Assembly: GCA_003153555.1 (NCBI GenBank)
Contig: PLZS01000112.1
Coordinates: 4,388-68,387, forward strand
Length of the DNA: 64,000 bases
Origin: Candidatus Melainabacteria bacterium
GTDB lineage: Bacteria > Cyanobacteriota > Vampirovibrionia > Obscuribacterales > Obscuribacteraceae
Reading direction: 5' to 3'
The translations under genes were made by a program, and so were the position numbers. The notes below the pieces were generated by a model that was not told the origin of the DNA, searched no databases, and saw nothing but the letters and a program-made list of their open reading frames with translations. This document shows positions 17,500 through 25,435 of this stretch, in pieces; position 1 is the stretch's first letter, and every line of letters begins with the position of its first letter.

Positions 17500-17616
17500 T
17501 TATTTCCCGTACGGTAAATTTTAGCACAAAAGGGGTGATTTCAACCTTTTATTTCCCGTACGGTAAATTTGGAGCGAAATTAGCTGTTTTTACCCTGAAA
17601 TGTACAGTACGGTAAA
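17500..17616 (-). promoter_or_regulatory. hipBA promoter with three evenly spaced operators
   Basis: The core TTTCCCGTACGGTAAA occurs at 17503-17518 and 17552-17567, with a diverged copy TGTACAGTACGGTAAA at 17601-17616. Start-to-start spacing is exactly 49 bases twice. The core is a near-perfect 16-bp palindrome centred on CCGTACGG, and a 22-base stretch around copies 1 and 2 is identical. On the minus strand a TTGAAA (17544-17539) and an extended -10 TGCTAAAAT (17526-17518) abut copy 1, so HipB bound there would block transcription. Confidence 0.85.
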
Positions 17617-18130
17617 TTTGAAGCCCTGAGCTAGTTCCGCTCGCGTCTCCGCAAAAGTACCGGGGCGGGGTCAAATTTTTGAACTATTTAAACCGCACGA
17701 AGCGTGTTTGAAGTGCCACCACCTATGATGCACAAAACCTAGTCACTTGTTAAGGTTGCTCAAAACCCTGGCAAAACCACTTGGTGCAATGACACTTCGG
17801 ACTGCTCTTTTAAATGCATCTACCACCTCCCGTTGTCCGACTAGGTTAAACAAACACTGAGGTCGAGGAATCAAAATCCATGCCACGTTGTTCCGTCCCA
17901 CGCAGCCGATCGACATTTTCCTTCGGGACTTACAGCGGGCAGGCTCAAAAGCCAAACTGCGCCTAATCCTACAAAGGCGTCCTGTTGCTTCCCCACCCGG
18001 TACAAACGTCTTCTTCGAAAGAAATAGTTACCACTTGGTAAACAGGCGTTGTCATATGATAGATTTACAGAGGAAACAGTCTATAAATGTACCTGTCAGG
18101 GCTATAGACCATCTTTATGAGGATTCAGTA
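17617..18130. other. Intergenic region without recognised gene
   Basis: About 510 bases between the hip operators and the Fe-S carrier gene. Overlapping ORFs on both strands near 17.74-18.13 kb have no protein-like signature. The start near 17660 (GGGGTCAAATTTTTGAAC) resembles sequence flanking some REP-associated transposases, but no transposase is found. The promoter of the Fe-S carrier gene must lie in the right-hand part. Confidence 0.35.
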
Positions 18131-18481
18131 ATGTCAGAAAGTACGACAGTAACAGCTCCAGCGCTCGTGAACGTCACTGAGCAGGCAGCAGAAGAAGTTA
18201 GAAAACTACTCGCTGAAGATCCAGATAAATCTGGTTTGCGCTTGGAAATCCGAGGCGGCGGCTGCTCGGGAATGTCCTATGGTTTGAGCTTCGATAACGC
18301 TCAAGAGAAGGATAATATCGTTGAAGCCCATGGTGTCAAGGTCTTCATCGATCCGAAGAGCTCGATTTATCTAAAGGGAACAACTCTCGATTTCCAAAGC
18401 GGCTTAGAGGGTAAGGGCTTTGTAATCAAGAATCCCCAAGCTAAGAGCTCATGTGGTTGCGGAAGTTCATTCACGGTATAG
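18131..18481 (+). CDS. A-type iron-sulfur cluster carrier (IscA/SufA/ErpA family)
   Basis: A 116-residue HesB/IscA-type protein that accepts and delivers [Fe-S] clusters. The three cluster-ligating cysteines are present: CSGMSYGL (about residue 50) and the C-terminal SCGCGSSF. The conserved LRLEIRGGGCSG, VFIDPKSSIYLKGTTLDF and FVIKNPQA are all there. ATG 18131 is chosen over an upstream in-frame start because GAGGAT lies 8 bases before it and homologues begin here. A terminator follows, then a YgfZ-type protein known to cooperate with A-type carriers in [4Fe-4S] maturation. Confidence 0.95.
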   Translation: MSESTTVTAPALVNVTEQAAEEVRKLLAEDPDKSGLRLEIRGGGCSGMSYGLSFDNAQEKDNIVEAHGVKVFIDPKSSIYLKGTTLDFQSGLEGKGFVIKNPQAKSSCGCGSSFTV

Positions 18482-18510
18482 CGCTCAGCGCATCTGGCTG
18501 GCTAAATTTC

Positions 18511-18548
18511 AACTACTCGGTCCTCTGGACCGGGTAGTTTTGTTTTTG
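18511..18548 (+). terminator. Rho-independent terminator
   Basis: A 13-bp stem, AACTACTCGGTCC with GGACCGGGTAGTT (one U-G pair), loop TCT, followed by TTGTTTTT. It ends transcription of the Fe-S carrier gene. Confidence 0.9.
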
Positions 18549-18603
18549 GGATGTTTCTTGATTGCTCAGGCAGTAAAATATAAGCGGGTTGGACCTGAGA
18601 ATA

Positions 18604-20346
18604 ATGCTGCAAAAAACCATCGAGTCATCACTATCTATTCTTCGTGAATCCGGGGCTTATGGTCGTGTCGACAATATTGGGCTGCTGGAAATATACGGCG
18701 CTGATGCCCAGCGATTTCTCCAATCTCAGACAACGAACGATGTTCTGAAATTAGTTGAGTTGAGTTCTCAGCTTTCCTGTATTTTGGATCGAAAAGCGCA
18801 CGTAAAGGCATTCTTTCAGCTATATCGAAAGCACAAATCCTTCAGAATTATCGCCGAGACTGATCAGATTGCGCGGATCATGACTCACTTGGACTCGTAT
18901 CGCTTTAACGATAAAGTGGAGTTCGTGGACGCATGCAATCAGGGCGTTTTCTTTGCGGTTGAAGGTCCTAAAGCCCTACAGTGCGTTGCTTCCGCCTTAC
19001 GTGCGCCTGGTCCTGAATCGCTTCAGCATGATGTGTGTGACGCTAAGCTGTTTCAAAACGCTTGCCATGTTTTTAGGAAATCCCTTACAGGTGAAGATGG
19101 CTACTTAATCCGCGTCTCGGGCAATGATGTGGACTCTGTAGTGCCTAAACTCGAAGCGATTTGCAAAAAGGCCGGAATGACCGAGTTGACACCAGAGCTG
19201 TTGGAAATATCTAGGATTGAATCGGGTATGCCGATCTTTGGTTTGGATTTTTCAGAAGACAATTTCTTGCCCGAAACCGGGCTGGAAGACAAAACGGTTA
19301 GCTACACCAAAGGGTGCTTCCTCGGACAGGAGGTTCTGGCGCGAGTTAAAAGTCAGGGTGCACCAACTCGAGGTTTGGTGGGTTTGATTTTTACTCCAGA
19401 AGATCATACGGTGGTCAAGTTTGATACCAAAATTAGTACTGATAGTGGTGACATCGCCTGGCTGAAAAGCAGCTGCTTTTCACCGACATTGAACACCACC
19501 ATTGCTCTCGCTTTTGTGAAGCGTGACTATCGTGTTCCAGACAAAAAAATTGAGGCGAAGATCGACGGCGAGCCATGCTTAGTCACCGTTAAAATATTGC
19601 CGTTTGTGCAGAGCAGGAGTGTGGCTGATCGGGCGCGCGAATTCTATGAAAAAGCATTACGGCTTTACACTAAAGAAGCGAACGACAACGCACAGAGCGA
19701 AGCAGTCTCTTTGCTGAGAGAAGCGCTTGATTTGGACCCGAAATTTGAAGATGCCTATGAAGCGCTCGGTGTCATTCTGCACAAGCGCGGGCAGATCGAC
19801 GAGGCTATTGCCTTGATGAAAAAACTTGTTGAATTAAACGCCGATTCGGTCATGGCACACACGAATTTGTCTGTCTTCTACGTTGAGAAAGGGCTAAAGG
19901 ACGAAGCAGAAGAAGAGAAAGCGATTTCTCTTAGCATTAGGATGCGCGAAATTGCTCAACAGGCTTCGCAAGCCCAAAAAGATGAAGATGATAAAAAGCG
20001 TCGCATGGAAGAGGCGACCCAACGACTGGAGATGTTTAAGCAAGTATTGGAAATAGACAGTGAAGACTTGCTGGCTAACTACGGTATTGGAAGCTGCCTG
20101 GTGGCGCTTGAAAAATTCGAAGAGGCTGTTCCGTTCTTGAAAAAAGCAATTGAGATCAAAGCTTCGCATACGGTGGCATATGTTGCGCTGGCCGAAGCAT
20201 ATGAAGGTCTAGGTCAAGATCAAGATGCGGCAGCCACGTATGCTCTAGGCATTGAAGTCGCATCCAAGCGCGGTGACATGAGTCCCATGAACGACATGCA
20301 GAGACGATTGTCGGCGCTGAAAGCACGCTTGAATAATGCTCAATAA
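18604..20346 (+). CDS. YgfZ/GcvT-like Fe-S maturation protein fused to TPRs
   Basis: About 580 residues. Residues 1-330 are a folate-binding YgfZ/GcvT-fold domain with the diagnostic KGCFLGQEVLARV motif (near 235), the Cys-containing signature of YgfZ/IBA57 proteins that help A-type carriers build [4Fe-4S] clusters. Residues 340-580 hold about five TPRs (for example EDAYEALGVILHKRGQIDEAIALM, LLANYGIGSCLVALEKFEEAVPFL) and a charged helix between them. ATG 18604 is chosen over TTG 18589. It lies directly after the A-type carrier gene, supporting a shared role. YgfZ-TPR fusion is not the standard architecture. It overlaps the next gene by 11 bases. Confidence 0.9.
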   Translation: MLQKTIESSLSILRESGAYGRVDNIGLLEIYGADAQRFLQSQTTNDVLKLVELSSQLSCILDRKAHVKAFFQLYRKHKSFRIIAETDQIARIMTHLDSYRFNDKVEFVDACNQGVFFAVEGPKALQCVASALRAPGPESLQHDVCDAKLFQNACHVFRKSLTGEDGYLIRVSGNDVDSVVPKLEAICKKAGMTELTPELLEISRIESGMPIFGLDFSEDNFLPETGLEDKTVSYTKGCFLGQEVLARVKSQGAPTRGLVGLIFTPEDHTVVKFDTKISTDSGDIAWLKSSCFSPTLNTTIALAFVKRDYRVPDKKIEAKIDGEPCLVTVKILPFVQSRSVADRAREFYEKALRLYTKEANDNAQSEAVSLLREALDLDPKFEDAYEALGVILHKRGQIDEAIALMKKLVELNADSVMAHTNLSVFYVEKGLKDEAEEEKAISLSIRMREIAQQASQAQKDEDDKKRRMEEATQRLEMFKQVLEIDSEDLLANYGIGSCLVALEKFEEAVPFLKKAIEIKASHTVAYVALAEAYEGLGQDQDAAATYALGIEVASKRGDMSPMNDMQRRLSALKARLNNAQ

Positions 20347-21115
20347 ACCAAAGTGGTTGGCTGTGGTTGCCGTGTTCATTTACGGCTTTCTCTACTTACC
20401 GATCATAATCCTGATCGTATTCAGCTTCGATGAATCCAGGATGGCAGTTCATTGGACCGGATTTACCACCAAATGGTACGAGAAGCTGGTCACAGATCAG
20501 TCATTAATTTCAGCACTTATCAACAGCATCATAGTGGCTCTCTGTGCCGTCACCGTCAGTGGTGTGATGGGTACCATGGCTGCCGTTGGGCTGTCGCGAC
20601 AGCACTTTGCCGGCAAGGGTGCTTACCGTGGTCTCCTAATGCTGCCTATTTTAATTCCTGAAATAGCGATGGCAGTTGCTGCATTGATTCTATTCGTGGC
20701 TTTGGGCGTAAACTTGAGCCTTTCTACAATTATTGTTTCGCACATTGTCTTTTGCGTGGCATACGTGACTTTGACTGTGATGGGCAGATTAGAGGGAATG
20801 GATAAGCGCCTAGAAGAAGCTGCTCAAGATCTTGGTGCATCGCCGGTAATGGCATTCTTTCGCGTGACTTTGCCGTTGTTGATGCCCGGAATAATTGCCG
20901 GATGCCTTTTGGCATTTGTTTTGTCTTTGGACGACTTTGTAATTACGCAGTTTACCGCCGGTGTCGGAAGCACCACTTTGCCGTTGAGAATCTATAGCTT
21001 AGTCAAGTTTGGCGTTAGCCCGGAGATAAACGCGCTCTCCACTTTGATGATTGTTGCTACTGTCGCAATCACGCTCTTAGCCGAGTTCATTCGACGCAAG
21101 GAAGTAACCTCCTAG
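20336..21115 (+). CDS. potC: Polyamine-type ABC transporter permease (PotC-like)
   Basis: A 259-residue inner-membrane permease with six predicted helices. It has the binding-protein-dependent transport signature EEAAQDLGASPVMAFFRVTLPLLMPGI (the EAA loop that contacts the ATPase, near residue 160) and strong PotC/YdcV character (LPIIILIVFSFDESR, VLSLDDFVITQFTAG). Its partners PotA, PotB and PotD are not in this window, so it is an orphan here and substrate specificity (spermidine/putrescine) is only a family-level inference. ATG 20336 overlaps the stop of the YgfZ-TPR gene. Confidence 0.9.
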   Translation: MLNKPKWLAVVAVFIYGFLYLPIIILIVFSFDESRMAVHWTGFTTKWYEKLVTDQSLISALINSIIVALCAVTVSGVMGTMAAVGLSRQHFAGKGAYRGLLMLPILIPEIAMAVAALILFVALGVNLSLSTIIVSHIVFCVAYVTLTVMGRLEGMDKRLEEAAQDLGASPVMAFFRVTLPLLMPGIIAGCLLAFVLSLDDFVITQFTAGVGSTTLPLRIYSLVKFGVSPEINALSTLMIVATVAITLLAEFIRRKEVTS

Positions 21116-21220
21116 CAAACGTCATGCGCTAAGTTAGATAGGTGATCGTCTGATCACGCTATTGGTGAAAATGCTTGGTTTGGCAACGTTCGCACAGTCT
21201 TTCAGGATGCCTGATATTGA

Positions 21221-23272
21221 TTACAACGGACCTGGACCACGACCTTGTTTTAAATTCCATATCGCAGCAATGAGAGCATCTATATCTTCGCAAGTATTAT
21301 AGAGCGCGAGCGACGGACGGACTGTGCTCTCTAAACCAAAGCGCCTGAGGATCGGTTGAGCACAATGGTGACCGCCCCGGACTGCGATCCCCTGTTGATT
21401 GAGAGCAGTGCTGACTTCATCGGTGCGAAATCCATCTAAAACGAAGGAAAGGACTCCGGCTTTTTTAGCCGCAGTGCCAATAATGTGAAGTCCAGGAATG
21501 CTTTTGAGAGCAGCGGTGCCGTATTCCATTAGTTCGTTTTCGTGCCGGGTGATATTCACCATACCAATGCGCTCAAGATACTCAATGGCTGCGCCGAGAC
21601 CTACTGCATCCGCTATGCTGCCTGTGCCTGCTTCAAATCTAAGAGGTGGTGGCTGATATGTCGTTCTTTCGAAAGTGACATCCTGAATCATGTTGCCGCC
21701 GCCCTGCCATGGGCGCATCGAATCAAGCACTTCCGACTTGCCGTAAACAACGCCTATGCCAGTGGGCGCAAATAATTTGTGTCCTGAGAATACGTAAAAG
21801 TCGCAATCATACTCTTGCACATCCACTCGCATATGTGAGACCGCTTGAGCACCATCCACGAGCACCTTAGCGCCGTGCCGATGAGCAGCGACAATCATCT
21901 CTTCGAGGGGAGTTACCGTTCCTAGTGCATTTGAAACTTGTGCCAACGAAACTAGGCGAGTGCGCGGACCAAGCAGCCTCTCATATTCGTCCAGAATGAT
22001 CTGACCGTGATCATCCACTGGTGCAACTCGCAGTCTTGCTCCTTTTTCGGCGCACAGCATTTGCCATGGCACAATGTTGGCATGATGCTCAAGCCATGTA
22101 ATGACGATTTCATCATCCTTTTGGATATTCTGCCTTCCCCAACTTTGCGCCACTAAATTGATTGCTTCAGTGGCACCACGAACAAAAATTATCTCGTTCA
22201 CCGAGGGAGCATTTAGAAATCGGCGAACACTCTCGCGCGCTCGCTCATAAGCGTCGGTCGAGCGCGCAGCCAGTTCGTGGGCGGCTCTGTGAATGTTCGA
22301 ATTCTCATATGTATAAAAGTAATTCAGCCGATCTATGACACTTTGTGGTTTTTGTGTTGTCGCTGCATTGTCTAGCCAGATCAAGTTGTGTCCGTTTATC
22401 TTCTGCTGCAGGATCGGAAAGTCTCGCCTGATTGCTTCAACGTCAAAGTTTTGTGCTGAAGCAAGATTGAGGTTCGGAAGTGCGCCGAGCTGTTGCATCC
22501 CCATAGGCTCGAGCACGGGAATCACATCGACACGAGGTATGCCTCGCCCCTGATTGAAACTGTAAGCGTTTGCTCCTTGCTGAATGCTTGGATGCATAAT
22601 TGCGCCAGGCATCTGTGGCGCCAATAGGTTGGGTGTATCATCAACAACCGTCGGGAACGCACTGCCATACAGTTTGTCTGTTCTGCTGTCGCCACCAAGA
22701 GTTGAAGCTGATTGACTGGCTGAAGCAGGGGGCATCGCTAACGCGGATGTCGACATCGAAGAAAGAGTATTTGTAGAGGCAATTAGCGGTCGAATATCGT
22801 TTAAAAATCCGAAAGACAGGTCCGACGGCATCTGCGCAGAGTCAAATCCTCCAGAAGGACCGGGCACCCCTGGTACCCCGGACAGACTATTCTGTCCGTT
22901 GGGCGTTGGCATGGGTGATGGGCTTCCTGAAACCAAAGACGGTTCTATAAACCCAGGAATAAGCTGTGCACCATCTGTAGCGCCACTGTACCCGGTTAAG
23001 GACGACGGCAGCTGACGAAGGTCGGATTCAGAGTTAACCAGTTGGCTTGACATTCCATTATGAGTTGGAAGGCCGTCCACATTTGGATTGGTGGCAGAGT
23101 TGGTCGACTCCGGCAGCGCTCTCATAAACTCATTAGCGAGACGCGTTAGAGATGCCACATCTAAAATTTCCGGTGTTGCTCCTGCGCCAAAGTTCGGTTG
23201 CGCGTAGCTATTCTCTTTTGGCGATTTCTGTTGACCGTTTCCGTTTCCGTTTCCGGGCTCACTTGTAGTCAT
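21221..23272 (-). CDS. Encapsulin-cargo cysteine desulfurase (SufS-type, CyD)
   Basis: A 683-residue protein. Residues about 283-683 form a complete group II cysteine desulfurase that strips sulfur from L-cysteine as enzyme persulfide. The PLP-binding Lys is in SGHKLFAPTGIG (about 498), the catalytic Cys in RGGHHCAQPILRRFG (about 636), and there are also DNAATTQKP and NIHRAAHELA. Residues 1-280 are disordered and rich in Ser, Pro, Gly, Asn and Gln, about 275 residues more than free SufS. Such extensions direct cysteine desulfurase into family 2A encapsulin shells. A short amphipathic stretch (VASLTRLANEFMRALP, about 38-54) is a candidate shell-docking motif. It overlaps the upstream encapsulin gene by 14 bases. 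Confidence 0.95.
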   Translation of the reverse strand: MTTSEPGNGNGNGQQKSPKENSYAQPNFGAGATPEILDVASLTRLANEFMRALPESTNSATNPNVDGLPTHNGMSSQLVNSESDLRQLPSSLTGYSGATDGAQLIPGFIEPSLVSGSPSPMPTPNGQNSLSGVPGVPGPSGGFDSAQMPSDLSFGFLNDIRPLIASTNTLSSMSTSALAMPPASASQSASTLGGDSRTDKLYGSAFPTVVDDTPNLLAPQMPGAIMHPSIQQGANAYSFNQGRGIPRVDVIPVLEPMGMQQLGALPNLNLASAQNFDVEAIRRDFPILQQKINGHNLIWLDNAATTQKPQSVIDRLNYFYTYENSNIHRAAHELAARSTDAYERARESVRRFLNAPSVNEIIFVRGATEAINLVAQSWGRQNIQKDDEIVITWLEHHANIVPWQMLCAEKGARLRVAPVDDHGQIILDEYERLLGPRTRLVSLAQVSNALGTVTPLEEMIVAAHRHGAKVLVDGAQAVSHMRVDVQEYDCDFYVFSGHKLFAPTGIGVVYGKSEVLDSMRPWQGGGNMIQDVTFERTTYQPPPLRFEAGTGSIADAVGLGAAIEYLERIGMVNITRHENELMEYGTAALKSIPGLHIIGTAAKKAGVLSFVLDGFRTDEVSTALNQQGIAVRGGHHCAQPILRRFGLESTVRPSLALYNTCEDIDALIAAIWNLKQGRGPGPL

Positions 23273-24185
23273 GGTAGTTGCCTACCTCAACGTTCTCAAG
23301 CACAGCGATTGCATCGTCGGTTAGAACTGCTGCCGAACAATAGAGCGCGATCAAGTAAGACGCTAACGACTTATTGTTGATACCCATGAAGCGCACTGAC
23401 AATCCCGGTGTTTGCTCACCAGGAAGCCCAGGTTGGTACAGTCCAACAACGCCTTGCTTCTTTTCGCCAACACGCAGGAGAAGAATGTTTGTTTTGCCGC
23501 CGGCCTCTGTCGGATTTCTTTGCCCGTCAACATGCAACTTGTCGCATGGAACGATCGGTACTCCACGCCAGGTTAAGAACGGAGTGCCAAACAGTGTCAC
23601 CGTCGGTGGTGGCACGCCCCGACGGGTGCACTCTCTTCCGAAAGCCGCCACTGCTCGGGGGTGGGCCAGAAAGAACGAGGGTTCCTTCCAGACTTTTGCA
23701 AGGAGCTCATCCAGGTCATCTGGTGTAGGAGATCCTTTTCGCGTTTGAATGCGTTGTGCCGCCGGTACGTTCTTTAGCAGTCCATAATCTTCGCTGTTAA
23801 TGAGCTCGTTTTCTTGTTGCTCTTTTACTTGCTCGATTGCCAGTCTAAGTTGTTCTTTGACTTGATCGAACGGATTGCTAAAAAGATCTGAAACGCGGGT
23901 GTGAACATCCAGAACCGTTGATATAGCACTGAGTGTATATTCACGTGGGTTTTCTTCGTAATCAACGAAAGTTTCCGGTACTGTTTTTTCTTCTTTAAGA
24001 GCACATACAACATTGACGGGCTTGTCAGCCACTCTGTTCACTCTTAAGATACCGGCTTCCAAAGGTTTCCAATCTAAAAATCTAACCAGCCAACGAGGAG
24101 TAATCACATCCCATTGCGGCGCAGTTTTGGTTACATTGGCTAATTTCGATGCAGCGAGATCGCCTAACGCGTGCGTGGTTGCCAT
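23259..24185 (-). CDS. Family 2A encapsulin shell protein (SrpI-like)
   Basis: A 308-residue HK97-fold shell protein of the SrpI type, known to self-assemble into a protein nanocompartment. Characteristic stretches are TPRWLVRFLDWKPLEAGI, ETFVDYEENPREYTLSAI, DVHTRVSDLFSNPFDQV, a helix with QENELINSEDYGLL, FFLAHPRAVAAFGRECTRRG, and the C-terminal SVRFMGINNKSLASYL. No cyclic-nucleotide-binding insertion is present, which fits family 2A rather than 2B. ATG 24185 follows GGAG at 6 bases. The cysteine desulfurase cargo gene follows with a 14-base overlap, so cargo and shell are co-translated. The family is linked to sulfur starvation and sulfur storage. Confidence 0.96.
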   Translation of the reverse strand: MATTHALGDLAASKLANVTKTAPQWDVITPRWLVRFLDWKPLEAGILRVNRVADKPVNVVCALKEEKTVPETFVDYEENPREYTLSAISTVLDVHTRVSDLFSNPFDQVKEQLRLAIEQVKEQQENELINSEDYGLLKNVPAAQRIQTRKGSPTPDDLDELLAKVWKEPSFFLAHPRAVAAFGRECTRRGVPPPTVTLFGTPFLTWRGVPIVPCDKLHVDGQRNPTEAGGKTNILLLRVGEKKQGVVGLYQPGLPGEQTPGLSVRFMGINNKSLASYLIALYCSAAVLTDDAIAVLENVEVGNYHDYK

Positions 24186-24217
24186 TTGGTCTCCTTTTAT
24201 CCGAGTAGAGCCACAGC

Positions 24218-24239
24218 CTTGAGTCTTAGTAAACTCAAG
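24218..24239. promoter_or_regulatory. Inverted repeat upstream of encapsulin gene
   Basis: CTTGAGT (24218-24224), an 8-base spacer and ACTCAAG (24233-24239) form a perfect 7-bp inverted repeat about 33 bases before the encapsulin start. It could be an operator or 5' UTR hairpin. No -35/-10 pair could be fixed with confidence. Confidence 0.4.
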
Positions 24240-24369
24240 CTCAGCGATATTCGGTCATCGTAGCTGATGTTCCCTGAAAGATAAATTGTTCGTGAACATT
24301 TCTGACGGGTTGCTGCAATTCTTGCAATTCTTACACATAGAGTGATGTATGACAGATCATTGGCATTAC

Positions 24370-24534
24370 TGATGGTGTCGCGATTTTAGACTTCTGATTA
24401 AGCTGGAGCGTTTAGCAGACTTTTATCATCGCCGAGGTTCCTGTCAAGAAGCTATCGAGACTCTTAATGAGCTGATCAATGTTCGCCACGATAAAGAGTG
24501 TGAGCGTGTTCGCCACATTCGGCGCGCATCTTAA
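24370..24534 (+). pseudogene. Possible remnant of a TPR protein gene
   Basis: Between the TGA at 24370 and the TAA at 24532 an open stretch of about 53 codons with no start codon reads like the end of a helical repeat protein (LERLADFYHRRGSCQEAIETL). No start codon or ribosome binding site exists, so it would be a fragment. The rest of 24186-24561 shows nothing else. Low confidence. Confidence 0.3.
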
Positions 24535-24561
24535 CTAATTGGTTTCCGTAGCCTTTACAAG

Positions 24562-25344
24562 TTATCGATTTACAACGACCTTATAGCGAGCGGCAGTGTG
24601 TTGCTGCGTCGCAATCAAGCTAGGCTGCTGTTGCAATGAGAAATTACTGGCCGGCACTCGTGTTCCATATCCTGGTGTGGGTGGTGAATACATTGATGGA
24701 TAGGGAGAAAACATTTGCGGCACTGAAGCCGATTGCGGATAGCTGGCTGGCGTCTGCGGAGCTAAAGTTCGCGGAACTGCAGTTTGAGGAACCTGAGGGA
24801 CGGCAGGTTGTTGATAGCCGCCGAAGGGATTGGGAGAACCAAAACGAGCGTTTGGCGAGCCGAAACTAGCCGGAACGTCGCCAGAGACCTCGGCTTGCTG
24901 CGGAGGCAATGCCTGAGGCGGGTTGTCATTCCTCGCAGTGCTTGAAGCAATTTGTTGCGCCTTTTCGCTTGTTCCCGAGTGATCATCGGTGTGATGAACA
25001 GTGCGAATCACACACAACCAGAATGCCATCAAGGAAAAGATGCCAACTGAAATCATAAATTGCTTGCTGTTGGCTTTGATAAATCCTTTGCCAAAGGACT
25101 CTGGTTTCATCGAGGCCGCCCAGTCAGGGGCGTCGCTGGAGGTCGAAGCCTTACTGGCTTCCAGCTCTGCCATTTTGCGCTTAGTGTGTGCGGCGAGCTT
25201 GCTCAGCGCGCTGTGTTCTTGGTCCAAGCCCAAGATCGACTTAATCCTGTTAACATGTCCGTGTCCCAACGGAGACGCGTGCTCCGGCCGGGCTTCACTG
25301 CCCTTGGACCCTGCTAAACCCTGTTCGCCTGCGATGCCATTCAT
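24562..25344 (-). CDS. Single-pass membrane protein with Pro/Gln-rich exported tail
   Basis: About 260 residues. The cytoplasmic part (1-105) is charged, then a transmembrane helix (QFMISVGIFSLMAFWLCVI, about 107-125). A long low-complexity outer region follows, rich in Pro, Gln, Ser and Tyr with repeated FGSPN and PQxPxS units. ATG 25344 (MNGIAGEQG) is chosen over an ATG 33 bases upstream because AGGAG lies 6 bases before it. It shares strand and composition style with the cysteine desulfurase extension, but no domain is recognised. Function unknown. Confidence 0.7.
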   Translation of the reverse strand: MNGIAGEQGLAGSKGSEARPEHASPLGHGHVNRIKSILGLDQEHSALSKLAAHTKRKMAELEASKASTSSDAPDWAASMKPESFGKGFIKANSKQFMISVGIFSLMAFWLCVIRTVHHTDDHSGTSEKAQQIASSTARNDNPPQALPPQQAEVSGDVPASFGSPNARFGSPNPFGGYQQPAVPQVPQTAVPRTLAPQTPASYPQSASVPQMFSPYPSMYSPPTPGYGTRVPASNFSLQQQPSLIATQQHTAARYKVVVNR

Positions 25345-25435
25345 ATAAATCTCCTCTGCCGTAGACATCATAAACATCGCCCAAGGCGTGTGGGGGGAAT
25401 CAGTGGGAATAGCACCATAAGGAATTAATCAACTC

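Noticed and set aside
17640..17760. REP/RAYT-transposon-like flank (GGGGTCAAATTTTTGAAC)
   Set aside because: Resembles sequences near some REP-associated transposases, but no transposase or terminal hairpins are present.
17743..17955. 70-codon minus-strand ORF
   Set aside because: Overlaps another weak ORF on the opposite strand; neither carries a recognised motif or ribosome binding site.
21142..21157. GTGATC/GATCAC hairpin between convergent potC and desulfurase genes as terminator
   Set aside because: Six-bp stem only, no T-run on either strand; could be chance.
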